A DNA stretch of 64,000 nt. Origin: Eudorina sp. 2006-703-Eu-15. Lineage: Eukaryota; Chlorophyta; Chlorophyceae; Chlamydomonadales; Volvocaceae. This document shows, piece after piece, positions 34,717 through 47,184 of the stretch. Location of the stretch: positions 1,309,001 through 1,373,000 of the forward strand of contig BDSI01000014.1 in the NCBI GenBank assembly GCA_003117195.1, read 5' to 3'. The position numbers and the translations under genes are program-made. The notes below the pieces were generated by a model, which saw nothing but the letters and a program-made list of their open reading frames with translations, was not told where the DNA came from and made no database searches. The number at the start of each line of letters is the position of its first letter. The stretch's first letter is position 1.

Positions 34717-37059
34717 TCAGTCGTCATGCTGCTTGAACGGGCATGCGCAGGCGGCCCGCCGTACCTGGACCAGGGACTGCAGCTCCGAAACCAGCACCCC
34801 GGCAGTCGGCCGACACGACGGATCCCCCGCCAGGCATCTCCGTACAAGGCTCCGTACCCCCGGGTGCAGATCGGGGGCGAGATGGGCCAGCAGGGTGGGC
34901 GCCGAGGGTGTGAAGATGGGCGGCAGCAGGTGCCGTACTTGGCTGTACGGCAGCAAGAGCGGGGGGCCCACACCGGTTTCAGGGCGACGGGGGACTTGGG
35001 GAAACAGGACACGGTGGAAGGGCGGCAGCTTGGGAGGGCGGCAGGGGGCGGCGGGGTCCGTGGGGTATGTACGGTGTTCGGAAATCGGTGATAGACATTT
35101 TCAAACTGCGCTGCTTGCCAGCGTCCGTGGGGGAACATGCGATGTCGCCCGTACGGCATCCCGTCGTCGCCAAATAAACCCACCAAGGGCGGCAGGACCC
35201 CCTAGGCCCCGCCCCCGCTGTGCAGCAGCCCCGCAAAGCCCCACCTCCTCACCAGAGGGATATGCCGTGGACCAGACACCAGAGGCACACTCCGTACGAA
35301 TACACGTCAGCAGCCGGCGACACCTTGCCGGACACCAGCACCTCCGTGGCCGTATAGTACGGCGTGCCCTGCCGTACAGTCGAAACCATTAACATGTGGG
35401 CGGATGGGACGAGCACGGAGGTCGAATTCCGTCAGGTACGGGAAAAAGAGGTCCGGAGACGCTCACCGTGTGCCGTATATATAGGTTATAGCCACCCATC
35501 GAAATACGGTACGCCCACCCCACTCCACACACAACTAGTTCTGGCGTTCTGGCACCCTTGTCATTGGCGTTCTTCCTGCTTTCTCCTCTCCCCCTCTCTC
35601 TCTCCTGTCTCTCCCCCTCTCTCTCTTCCTCCCTCTCTCTTCCTCCCTCTCTCCCTCCCTCTCTCCTCCCTCTCACCTTCCCTTTCTCCCTCCCTCTCTC
35701 TCTCCTTCCCTTTCTCCCTCTCTCTCTCTCCCCTTCCCTTTCTCCCTCCCGCTCTCTCTCCTTCCCTTTCTCCCTCCCTCTCTCCCTCAACCTTGCTATG
35801 CGCAATTAACCAAAGCGGGTTCCTAGCTAAACACACACAAACACGGGCTTCTTGTTAAACACACACACACACAGACGCACTCCTGCTCTGCCTGCCTACG
35901 AACACGCACCCTCAGCCGCACCCTCACCTGGTGCAGCCCCGAGCGGTGCGTCTCGTCGTCCTCCAATCTCACACTCAGTCCAAAGTCGCTGATCTTGAAC
36001 ACCTGGGGGGCGGGGCGGGGCGGGGCGGGGCGGGGCGGGGAGGCACCGCACATCGGGGGACGGGCCGCGGGGTCCAAGGAGTGGGTTGCGGGGCGGGCAG
36101 CCGGGCAGCCGGGTTGCCGTGGGCGGGGGTTAAATTGAAAAAAGAAATAAACCCGTGGGCGCGGGGGGGGGCCGCGGCAGCGCCACGCCGCGTGGGCCGA
36201 CGGGGGCGGTCGACCCCATCGCAAAGTGCCCTGCTCCCCAGCCGATGAGGGTAAGGGTAAGGAACCCGCGGCGGCTCTCCGCCTCACACCGCACGCAGGC
36301 CGTACAACCCAACCCTCAACCCCTCAAACCCAACATCCTTGACACGCCGACAGCCGTCCGTGCAGGCTTAGCCGTGCATCCCAAGCTCCGCCTCGCATGT
36401 CGCGTCGCACCCCCTATCGCGAACCCCACACCACGGAACCCCACACCGCGGAGCCCCACACCGCAACCCCCCGCCCTCGTCCTCGCCTGGCACAGCAGCG
36501 GCTGCACTCGTGTCAGACGACCGCCGACCGACAGGACCCGTCGGTTGCCGCCGCCTCCGCCGCCTCCGCCTCCGCCACCGGCGGATGCGGACGCCGCCGT
36601 ATCCTCCACACCGATAAAGAACCCGGCCAGTGTGCCCGACTGCGTGCACGTGCTCATGCTCGCGCCGACCGCCTCCGCGTCGTCCACCGAACCCGCGTCG
36701 GCGGTGCCGCTAACGCCGCCGCTGGCGGCGGCGGGGTCGATGAACCCGGCTACACGGTCCGGAGCCGCCGCGACGGCGCCGCCGTCGCCGCAGGCCTCCG
36801 CCGCGCCGCCGACTGGCGCCGTCGGTGGCTTCATGCCGCGCGGAGAGGACCCGGCCGTCGCGGCGGCGGCGGTGGCGGCGCCGGCCGCCGCTGCCGCCGC
36901 GACCACCCTGGCGGCGGCGGCGGCGGCGGCGGCGGCGCTGCCGCTGCGCGTCTCCTCCGGCAACCTGTCCATCACGTCAACGCCGCGCGGGCCACCGCAT
37001 CCGCCAAAGCCGGTGCCGCCAGAGGTGGCGGTGGAGGCGCCCACGGAGCCCGACGAGGC

Positions 37060-37090
<31 letters not shown>

Positions 37091-40000
37091 GCGTCCGGGA
37101 ACAAGGGCTCGGTGCTCGCCAGCAGGATGTTCTGGAGGGAGAGGTCTCCGTGAATGACATTGCAGGAGTGCAGGTACTCCAGGCCGCGGGCCACATCCAG
37201 GGCGGCGAAGAGCGCAAGCGCCTGCGGGGGTGTCGGATCCGGAGGAGGGAGGGGGATGTGGGGCTGCTGGATTCTCGGCGACACGGACAGTACAGCTGCG
37301 ATGGGGGTAACATGCGCCTTGACACACATACCCAAGCGGTTGCTTCGCTAAATGCACTGCACAGACAGGCCCCCCTGCATGACGCGCACACCTGCCTTGC
37401 CACCTACAGTAAACAGACAGACACACAGACAGTCACACCGACCGACCGACAGAATGACCGACAGACCGACAGACACACGCCCAGACGCCTCATCCGTCAT
37501 CGCACCTGGTTGGAAGCCGCCCGCAGGTCCTGCCAGTTGTCCAACCGCCCGCTTCTCAACGCTCCAGGGGGGGCAGCCACGACCGCGCCAGGCGGCATCA
37601 GCGCACGAGGCAAGCCCGGCCCAGCGGGGGCCGGTGCGGGGCCGGCGGCGGCGACGGCGCCTCCGCCCGCCTCCGCCGACGCCGTGGCCGCCGACGGCAC
37701 CAATTCCGCGGCGGCGACGTCAGGGGCCGGCGGCGGCGGCTCCCCGCGCGGCGGCGGCAGTTGGCGTTGCATCAACAGCTGCGCTGCGATGGGCCGAAGG
37801 ATGTCCGTCGGAGGCGTCCGCGCCGCGGGTTGTTCCAGGTGATGGGGCACCCCCATGTGTCGCATCGGCAGCGCCGCGCCGACGCCACTGACCTCTGGGT
37901 CACTGCAGGTCACCGCCGTACTGACTTCGCCCGTACTGCTGCAGTCCGCGGTCCCGCCGCCGCCGCCGGGGCCGGGGCCGCTGCCGCTGCCGCTGCCGCC
38001 AGCGGCAGCGGCACATGCGGGCTGGGCCGCAGCGTCGCGAGGCGGCGGCTGCCGCCGGGGCGTCGCCGCCGGCTTTGCCGACCCTGCGCCTAGCTGCGCC
38101 GCCGCCGCTCCCGCCGCCGCCGCCGCTCCCACCGCCGACTCCGAAACCTGCGGCGAAACCTGCGGCCATGGCCGTCGGAAGAACCCATCCCGGAGCGCAT
38201 CTCGAAGGGTCCCTCGGTCGCAGTACGCCATGAAGATCGAGAGCTTGTACGCCACGACGTCGCCGTCAGACGCCGCCGCCGCCGTGGCGGCGGCGGCGGC
38301 GCCGGCGGCGTCCGCCTCCGGCGCCTCGGGCTGCAGCTCAGGCGGCGGCCTGCGACGGAGACATAACCGCCCAGACGTTTCACAGGGTGAGGAGCCGTTG
38401 ACCCGTGGGCCGCCCCGGATCTGATCTGGGCTTAGGGGGTTCGGCGCGCTAAGACACTCAAGTGCGTTTGTTGCCGCAACGACGGCCTCGTTGACCAGCG
38501 GTGGGCGAGTAAGTGCGAAGAGGTTGTGGCCCCCAACCAGGGCAGGGCCCCCAACCAGGGCAGGGCCCCTAACCAGTAAGCAACGTGGGCACTGCGCACC
38601 AGGGAACTGCATCACGCACCTCAACGTGGCCCTGGCTAGGCGGGTGGCCCCATGGCCCAAGGAGGAGGGACCGCCGGAAGCAGATGCCACCGGCTGAACC
38701 CTGCAGCCATGGAAGAAGAAGAAGCAGTAGCAGCAGTAGCAGCAGTAGCAGCAGTAGCGGCAGGGGTCGTGTGGCGCAAGGTTGGGGGTGGTGGCAAACA
38801 TCGCAACACTCATAGCCAACGCCGGCCTACCCCCCCTAGTCATATGCCAACGCCGGCCTACCCCCCCTAGTCATAAGCCAACGCCGACCTGACCCCCTTA
38901 GCCATAAGCCAACACCGGCCCAACCCCCCTAGTCATAAACCAACACCGGCCCAACCCCCTCAACCCCAACCCTCATTCCGTCCTCCAGGGATCGCTCCGT
39001 AAACCCCCACCCGCCCACAAGCGGCCAGCCCGCAAAGACATCCCAAACAGGCACCCCGTGTTGGGCCTCCTGCACACCGCCCCCGCGCTCTCCCACCCCC
39101 TGTAGCCCTCCTCTTACGTGTAGTGGTAGGTGGGCACCACATTCGGATGGCTGAGGGTAGCGGACAGCGCCACCTCCCTCACCAGCCTCTCCCTCCGGGT
39201 GGCTGAGTCGCCGTCCTGCAGCAGCACCACCTTGATCGCCACCGGGAGGCCTCTCCACTCGCCTAGGGAGCAGGCAGGAAGGGAAGGAGGGAGGCAGGGA
39301 GGTAGGGAGGGAAGGAGGGAGGCAGGGAGGGAGGCAGGGAGGGGGGCAGGGAGGGGGGCAGGGAGGGGGGCAGGGAGGGGGGCAGGGAGGCAGGTGTGTG
39401 TGTCTGTGTGGTGGTACTTAAGTGTGGTTCATGCATCAAGAGTACGAAGGAACGGACCGAGCCGCAGGACACCCTCATGTACGGCATTGCGGGCAAGGGC
39501 TACCGAAGGACCCCACACCCCATGATGGGGCGCCCTCACCTTTATACACGACCCCGAAGCCGCCGCTGCCCAGCACTCGAGGTCGCCCGCCGCCCTGGCT
39601 GGATGACGGGCCGCTGGGCTGGTTCGCGGCCTTCTGCGCATCGCGGAAACCGGGAAGGGGTGAGGCACGCCGCCCCACCGCGGCGGAGACACAGCGTTTC
39701 GAAGCCCAGAGCGCGTTTTACCTTGCAGCAGTAAAACCTTGTCAAACAAAACCTGAATGATCAAGGGGGCGGGTGGCCCATCACTCGGTTCCGCTGGATG
39801 TGCCCCACTCGCTGATTACCCCCCGAGTCACAACCTCCTTCGATTGCGAGTCACAACCTTCGATTGCGAGTCACAACCTTCGTTTGCGAGTCACAACCTT
39901 CGTTTGCGAGTCACAACCTTCGTTTGCGAGTCACAACCTTCGTTTGCGAGTCACAACCTTCGTTTGCGAGTCACAACCTTCGTTTGCGAGTCACAACCTC

Positions 40001-43000
40001 CTTCGTTTGCGAGTCACAACCTTCGTTTGCGAGTCACAACCTCCTTCGTTTGCGAGTCACAACCTCCTTCGTTTGCGAGCTATCACAGGTACACATGCAC
40101 GGGGAACCTTCCCTTCCCTTCCCGATTGGTTTAGGAGCAAAGGATCCAAGTTTTCCCAAAGCCATTTGGAAAGATCTCCCAGCTGTCAACGGAACACACA
40201 CACAGTGTGTTCTCGCGGGTCAGTTATCTTTTATACATAGTACCCCCTCCGGCAGCAGCGCAGTTTGAATACGTCTACCCATTTCCTATAACCCTTTCCG
40301 GCGCGCTTCGCACGTCTCCCTCACCTCGAAGCGGCGTATCATGCCGTCGATCTCCCCCGCTAGCGTCCTCTGCACGTTGTCGCCGGTAGCGCTGCCACCC
40401 GGGGTGGCGCCGCGAGAGGACACGGGACCGTTGGCCTGACCGTTTGGTTGACCGTTGTTCGGGTAGTTGGCGTCGTTATTGTTGAAGCCCCCAGCGACGC
40501 CACCCGCGGCGCCCGGGCCAAACTGCGGTGGTGGCCTCACCACGCCCTCTGCTCCCGCATAGAGGGCTGTAGCCATTATCTGCTGCGGCTGTAGCTGCGG
40601 CTGTAGCTGCTGCGGCATGCCCAGAAGCTGCTCCACCATTGTCGGCGGCTTCCCGTGGGCCTGTGTACGGAAAGGGTACGGCAGTGCACCGTTCGCAACA
40701 TTCACCAGTTGCACATCGACCAACACGCGCCACGTCCCCGCCACGCTCCTCATGAGCGTCATCATCCTAAGGATGGGATCACGACCCAACGCCGAGAGTT
40801 TATCTGTTCAAGTGTATGGGGTTCGGGGGTTTAAGTGAACGACAACCGACAACGACAAGCGACAACACCTGGGATGCGGCCTCAGCGTCGAGCTCAATGC
40901 TGTCACGAGGTCAGCTCTTTCTTCATGCTCCAAACTGCGCTGCGCACCAAGCAATTAAACAGCCCCGCTTACCATGTCGACTGCGGCATAGCTCTGGCTA
41001 AAAGCGCTGCAGCCGTCGCCGGCGCACATGCCGCCCTCGTAGCCTACGGCGCCGTAAGAGATGCGCGCGCCGCCGCTGCCTCCACCGCCGACCGCGGCGA
41101 CCCCGCTGCTGGCAATCGCAACCGCAACGGCAGCGGCGCCGTTGGCACTCGGATCCTCCCGTCCGAGCACCTCCACCTGCATGGCTGTAGCTCCCCCGCC
41201 CTGCTTACGAGCCGAGGCGCTACTGCCGCCTCCGGCGGGCATCTTGGTGCCGGAGGCCAGTCCTCTCGACTCCTTGGATGACCCACGGGTCAGCCCGGCC
41301 GCCTCCCTGGCACTCGACCCTGTGCGGCGCTGACCCGAGCCCGCCGTCGATTGGTCGTGGAAGCCGTTGGCGCCGTACACCAGGTCAACAAGTCCGCCCT
41401 TGTCAGAGCCGGCGCTCTCAGCGTCCTGAGCACCGTCCCGATGCCTCCAGCATGCCTGGTGGTGCCGCCGCAGTACAAGTACGACAACGACAATCGACGC
41501 GATGGCGGCGACCGCGACCGCCGCGACGATGCCGCCGGTGAGGGCCGCCTCGGAGGACGCTGACCCATGGGTCGACTGCGGGGACGGGCTCGACGCCTGC
41601 GGTTCCTCCGCAGCCCCGGGCGGCGCGCTCATCAGAATCGCGAACACTGCGACGCACAGAGGGCAAAGGGCAGTTGTCGGATAAGCGGGTTGTAGGTTAC
41701 GTCGCGCGGCTGTCTGGAGTTGATCTTTAGCGTCGCGCCGTCAGCCCTTTGACTCCGGACCCATGGGTCACTGACTGGCATCAGCTTCCGCCTGGACGAT
41801 TTCGCTGCGCGGCTCTCCCACAAACCCCCAATGCCGCGGGCCCCCAGCGTTTACTCTGCCAACCATGCGGCTCGGGTTGTTTCGGTGGTCACTTGGTCAC
41901 TTTAACGGTCACTATAACGGTCACTGCAACGGTCACTATAACGGTCACTATAACGGTCGCACCTTGGCCCGTCTGTATGCGGTGAACGTACTATCCCGAA
42001 TTGCGCCTCCACCTCCTCCGCCTCCTTCCCCACTCCTTCCTTGCCACTGACGGTGTCTGTGCCCCCCTCCTCCTTTTCCGTTCGTCCAGCTAGGCAAAAC
42101 CCCCCTAAATCCCAAATTCTAAACCTCTACCACTGTAAAACCCTAAAAACCCAGATGAGAGGTCGTTCGTACCACGCACTTGTTTGAAGGGTGCAAGAGG
42201 TGGGCATGCTCGAGCTGACGGATGCTCCCGGGAGCCTGCTACTCGGGGAGGGAGCCGGGGCCGCGACGGGGCTGCTCACTGGAGGCCCTCCCGGGAGCCT
42301 GCCGCTGAGGTTGCTCGCGTCGGACGGCTGGATCTGGATCTCGGAGAAGGTGCACGCCTTCAATGTGAAGGATGTCATCACGTGGTCCCGGAACAGGATC
42401 GTGTGATTGTCGGGCTGCGTGACCTGCGCGTTGAATTCATGATCATTTAATCAACGGGAGTACGGGACTAGAAGCAGATTATTAACGGGAAGTCAGGGTG
42501 TGAGACGGGCCATTCAGTAACGGTTAGTAACAGGATGTGTCGTGTTGCCCATGGGGTACGGGTTGGTAACAAGTCGCCAGCATGTTGCCAACTAAGAACC
42601 AAGAACTCACCGAAAGCCTGCCGCTGGCCCGGAAAATCCGATCGAAGAAGTTGTTGAGCTGTTTCGGAAGGTACGGGAAGCGCGCCACGGCGAGCGCGGA
42701 GCTGTTGGCCGGGTTGGTGCAGTTGTTTGCCGTACCATCGCACGGCAGATTGTTGTACACTTGGATCATGGTGAAGACATCTAGGACAACACGAGGGCAG
42801 CGGGGGGGCCCAACGAACAACCGTCAGACGGTGGGTCGAACAGATCGGCGAGGCCGCAACAGAAAAGGGAGGACAGACCCGTGGGTCGTCGTCAATCGCC
42901 CGGCCCGACCCGCGGGTCTCTCTCTCTAGGTCTCCCTTTGGAGGTTTCCGTCATCCAGGGACGGAGGACGCGGAAGGGTTCCGGCGCAGCGAGCTCACCC

Positions 43001-46000
43001 GGCGGGACGTCGATCTCGCAGCCGTTCATGACGTACTGCCCCCGGGTGGGCGTACCCACTGGCAGGCACCTGCGAGGAGAGACGGTTGCGGTGGAGGAGA
43101 GCGGGAGCAAACGGAATCAAGCTTGGCGAGATTTGCACAGATTAAGAGCGAGAGAGAGAACAAGAATGAATTTAGCCGTGGGAAACGTCATAGTTTTCAA
43201 GGTACCGAGCTGGTCCTCATGTCCCGGATCTCCATGGTACGGACAGCCAACATCGTGCTCCCTTTCCAAAGGCCCGAGCACCGACCCGGAAACCCAACCC
43301 TCCGTCCGTCATAAAACACGGCGCCGATCATAATATCCACACCGCGCCCGCCTCTGTGCGTGTGTGCCGACGAGCCCGACCCACCGACCCACCGAGCCAG
43401 CCAGGTGTCGTACGCAGGCACGCCTGGCAACGACGTGGGCGCGATGGGCAGCGCCCAGGAAATGTCCACGGAGGCGTTCCAAACGCGGAGGTTCCGGAAT
43501 GTGAGGGCCGTGTCTGGCGGCATGCGCGCCACGATCAGCCCCTGAATGCTGAGTGTCGGAGGCTGCTGCAGCTGCTGCTGTTGTTGGGGCGAGGAAGACG
43601 GGGAGGAGGAAGGAGACGGGACGGGGGACGCGGGTAGGGCGACGGCGGAGGCAAACGAGCATGCGCAGGGCCCCGACAGCGTCACCGCGGCAGTGACCTG
43701 GAATCCGTCCTGCGGTGCGGAAGGCAAGGGGAGCGCAGGGCAATAGCAGTACGGCTCGGTACGGTAAGCAGCACGAGGGCATACGGAGGAGTGGTGCGCG
43801 GCCAGCCCGTGAGAAACAGAGGCACTACCGTACCAGACAGCCACCGTCCATCCCTCCACAGCACGGCACCAAGGCGGGAAAAATTGCGGTACCCCAGAGG
43901 GCGGTTGTTTGTGCACGATAGGAACACGGACGAGCGACCACCAACCACCAACCGTCAACCGACAATCACCTTGGGCCACGTCGCCGCGTCCAGCGCGATA
44001 TCGTTCAGCAGCACGATCACCCGTGTTCCCGTCCACGGCTTGTTCAACTCCGTCGCCAGCTCGCCCGCGTCGGCCACGAAACCAACCGCCGCCGGCAACA
44101 CGGGGGTGGTCGGCTCGTCCAACGACCACAGGTCAACGGGCGGCGGCAACGGGTTGGTGAGGATGGGCACGAACGTCGCCGCCGTGTTGTACTTCTCCAG
44201 GAACGAACCCGTGAGGCCCAGGGCCATGGAGCTGCCGTCGTCCGCGGACTGAAACTGTGAGGGCGAAGAAGGGGACCCCCAGAAGGCCGAGGACGGGAAC
44301 CAATCAGCGGGGTCGCGGCTTCAAAGGCAGGCGCTGCGAGTGGCCTATTACTGTCACGTGTGGGCAAACGTGCGCGGCGGAGTAAACATGTGGCCAGACT
44401 CAGACCTCATCCCAATCGTATCCCATCGCATTCTACCCGCGTTCGCCCCTCATCCCTTCTGCTTCCCGCTTACCCCGCCACCTAACACACACAATCCTAA
44501 ACCGTAACACACACAGGGCAACGGTACTGCACGGGGCCCAGTCGGAGACGAGACGGCATGGCTGAGGCTTTTTGTCGTAGAGCCTCTGCCGTACCTTTGA
44601 GGACGCGCGAGTGCTCTAGGTCGAGCAAGGGAGGAGCGTGCTTCGGCAGCAGGCCCGACGCAACCTTCACAGACAGGCAGGCCCGACGCAACCTTCACAG
44701 ACAGGCAGGCCCGACGCAATCCACACAGACAGGCAGGCCCGACGCACCAGAACCGAGGGCGTGACGACGTCCAGGATCCACGCCGCCGACTGCCGCTCAT
44801 CCTCCACCGGCGCCGTGGCCTTCTGGTACCAGTAGCCGAAGTAGCGGGTCTGCCCCAGGCTGAGTATGAGGGAGACCCGCAAGTGGATCAGTTGCACGGG
44901 GGCGCCTTTGCTCCTGTGGGGCGTGGGACCGGCCGGCGGGCGGGCGGGCGGGTGGCTGGCGAGGGAAACAAGTATGGGGCCAGCGAGCTCGCTTGCCCAA
45001 GTTGGGCCAGAGTTGCGGGTACCGCATAGCAAATAGGTAGACACATAAAAGCTGCACTGCTGCCGGAGCAAAGAGTCGGTCGGGATGGGGATGAGGTGGT
45101 GTAGAACAAGGGAGGAGGGGGTAGTAGAGGATTGGTGTGGGTTCTCACAAACTGAGCTGCCTCCAAGTTGTCCAAGGGCAGAGCTCCGACGGGAAAGAAT
45201 GGCAGCGACAAGGCGACAGGGTGAGGGAGGACTGAACACACATTCTCGGGCTGGGCCAAGCGCCAAGAGCCCGGGCCTGCGTGGCGCGAGGCCGCCCATT
45301 CAGGGGTTCTGTACGACCGTCGATGGAACCCAAATCGCCCGGGCCGTGCGCTCCACTGCTCAAACCCCGTTCCCTGTACGATACACGCCCTCTCTTCAGC
45401 GCTTCCCATGACCCAAAACCGGTCCCGACCCAGATCGCCCACAGCCGGCCTGCATGGTTCTTAGTTCGCGCACACTTGAATGGCAACCATCCATCCAAAT
45501 ACATGTGCATACATGGGTGTATCTGCTTTCACTTAGGAAAACTCGACTCCGATGCCGTCGCGCCGCCTTTCCTTACTCGATCTCTTTTACCCATGAGATG
45601 TGCAGCCCTTCGATCTCTTTTAACATGAGCGGTGCAGCCCTTCGATCTCTTGTTCACATGAGCGGTGCAGCCCTTCGATCTCTTCTACCCATACGAGGTG
45701 TATGGCCCCTTGAGGTCCGTCCGCAGGGGTCAAGTCCACGGCTGCCGCCCCACGTGTGTCCGTCGCCGTTCTCAGCGACGGCGATTACCCCGCGGGTCAG
45801 CCCAGCCGCCTCGGCCGCGTGGGACGACCCATGGGTCAGTGGATACACTCACCGATTCACACCCACGTGCCACATGCTGGTGCTGAGCAGACCCACGGGC
45901 CAGGTGGACCTCGGTCCCGCGGGCACATTGACAATGCCCACGTCAGCCCACGTCATGACCACGCGCCCGCTGCTACTGCCAGCGCCTCCGCTGCCTTCGC

Positions 46001-47184
46001 TACTGCCAACGCCAGCACCCGCCTCCGCGGGCTGCTGTACAAGAAAGGTATTTCGACGGCAAGACAGGTTGATCTCCGTCTGCAGCTGCGGCACAATGCT
46101 GCCATTGACGCCGATGATGCTGATGTTGCTGCTACTGCCGGCGCTGTTGAAGATCCCTGCCGCCATGGCGGCACTGGCACTGGCGCTCGGGGCCCCCAGG
46201 CCCGCCAGGGTCACGTTCCGGTAGATCACGACCAGCGGCGGCGGCGACGCGTCGCGGTCGGCGACGGAGCCGCATGTCGCGGCGGCGGCGGGGGGCGCTG
46301 ACGGGTCACCCGGTACGGTGACGTTAGCGGTGATGGTTATGAGCACGCGAGCGTAGCCGACCTGCAACTGGGTCAGGGCTGACTGCAGGTCGCTCCAGGT
46401 GGCGACGCTGGCTGTGCCGCAGGGCAGCAGCGAGGGCCGTTGCTCCGCCACCAGGGCCTCCCAGTCCGAGAGCGGGCAGCTGACGTTGAGGCGTACGGCA
46501 GCTGCGGACCTCAGTGCGCTGGAGAGGAAGGGAAAATAGACGAAGCCGGGCCCGACCTGAAGGGGGGGGGAAGGAGAGGGGGGTGGAAGGGGGTGAGGAC
46601 AGAGGCCGCGCCTGCGGTGGCGTGCGCGCGCGTGGTGTGAGCAGCTGGACGAACAATACGTTCACAAACAAACCCGCCCGACCCGCCCGAAGTTCATGTG
46701 TACACCAAAAAATGATAATCGGTACGTTGACAATGGTCAAGACACGGTTGACAAGGTTGGCTGGGGAGCGCGTACGCACCTGAAGACCTGTGTTCGGCCA
46801 TGACGACGAGACGCGAAAGGTGCAAGCGTCGGCTTGCAGTGCCCAGAGAGGCTCACAGGTTGGTATGACGAGGTTAACGTCGGATAACAACAGCGAGTAG
46901 GTCCCATCGCTTGGCAGCATGCCTTGGGGTAACCATGTTGGCAAAAGGTTGAGAGAAAACCTGTCTGGCGCTTCGGGCAGTTCCAACGTGCAGCTGCTTA
47001 TACTGCATGCGGTGTTAGGCAATGAACGCTCGGCAGCCGGGTCCTGGGGACGGCACTGCGCGCGGCACCCGGAAACTGGGTCAGCGCTGGCCGCGCCAAG
47101 CTGTTGACACGTTGAGAAGTTCAAGAATGTTGCGGCAAATAACACTGCAAGGGCTGCTTCCCAGTGCTGCCGAAGCTGACTCAT
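34717..47184 (-). CDS. Receptor-like TKL protein kinase, single-pass, Cys/N-glycan-rich ectodomain
   Basis: About 17 exons: 46780-47184, 45853-46556, 44748-44913, 43970-44254, 43393-43709, 42999-43069, 42611-42780, 42180-42423, 40973-41646, 40325-40660, 39540-39633, 39118-39262, 37506-38349, one starting at 37221 (3' end unresolved, possibly 36508), 35928-36002, 35253-35368 and 34717-34942. All resolved junctions keep phase; about 1,860 residues. Signal peptide: MSQLRQHWEAALAVLFAATF. The ectodomain has many sequons (NVSC, NVTV, NLSC, NCTN, NHTI). Membrane span at about 41471-41536. Kinase motifs: VLGSGGFGVVYKG, VAIKVV, AYCDRGTLRDAL, HGDLSLQNILL, DFGLSV, GTPYYTATEVL, ADVYSYGV, CLAGDPSCRPT. The HRD Arg is Gly and APE reads ATE. 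Long Ala/Gly/Pro inserts lie before and after the hinge helix and before DFG. Ligand and substrates are unknown; surface signalling is inferred. Confidence 0.9.
35081..35118 (-). repeat. Dispersed element A copy (GCAGCGCAGTTT...TGTCTA)
   Basis: On the - strand this reads GCAAGCAGCGCAGTTTGAAA followed by ATGTCTATCACCGATTTC. It matches the copy at 40251-40290 over most of its length. It lies in the last intron of the receptor-kinase gene. Confidence 0.7.
35580..35796. repeat. About 215-bp polypyrimidine tract
   Basis: The + strand is nearly pure C/T, with CTCTCTC and CCCTTTCTCCCTC motifs and only a handful of purines, over more than 200 bases. On the transcribed sense of the receptor-kinase gene (-) this is a polypurine run in the intron between exons 35928-36002 and 35253-35368. 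Confidence 0.93.
38806..38960. repeat. About 30-bp minisatellite in a kinase-gene intron
   Basis: About five imperfect units of the form AACGCCGGCCTACCCCCCCT plus AGTCATA-AGCC lie in the intron between exons 39118-39262 and 37506-38349. A separate 17-bp CCCCCAACCAGGGCAGG array lies nearby at about 38528-38576. Confidence 0.85.
39824..40080. repeat. 12-copy 20/23-bp minisatellite
   Basis: Twelve copies of GAGTCACAAC plus CTTCGTTTGC (two early copies with CGATTGC, some with an extra CTC) occur head to tail in the intron between exons 40325-40660 and 39540-39633 of the receptor-kinase gene. There are no spacers of unique sequence, so it is not CRISPR. Confidence 0.93.
40251..40290 (+). repeat. 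Dispersed element A copy
   Basis: It reads GGCAGCAGCGCAGTTTGAAT then ACGTCTACCCATTTCCTATA. It lies in the receptor-kinase intron, in the opposite sense to the gene, and matches the ATM-intron copy at 1031-1070. Confidence 0.75.
41886..41960. repeat. 12-bp CGGTCACTATAA tandem array
   Basis: About five units of CGGTCACTATAA (one with TGCAA) lie in the receptor-kinase intron between exons 42180-42423 and 40973-41646. Confidence 0.85.
44650..44747. repeat. 28-bp minisatellite abutting a splice donor
   Basis: Three to four units containing GGCCCGACGCAACCTTCACA are repeated at a 28-bp period. The last partial unit (GGCCCGACGCAC) forms the 5' splice site of the intron that follows exon 44748-44913 on the - strand (GTGCGTCGGGCC). 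Confidence 0.88.
45029..45066 (-). repeat. Dispersed element A copy
   Basis: On the - strand it reads CCGGCAGCAGTGCAGCTTTT then ATGTGTCTACCTATTTGC. It lies in the receptor-kinase intron upstream of exon 44748-44913. Confidence 0.7.

Noticed and set aside
36397..37842. 481-codon + strand open frame
   Set aside because: Antisense shadow of the Ala/Gly-rich inserts of the receptor-kinase exons on the - strand.
39824..40080. Regular direct repeats reminiscent of a CRISPR array
   Set aside because: Units are contiguous without unique spacers and lie in a eukaryotic intron; this is a minisatellite.
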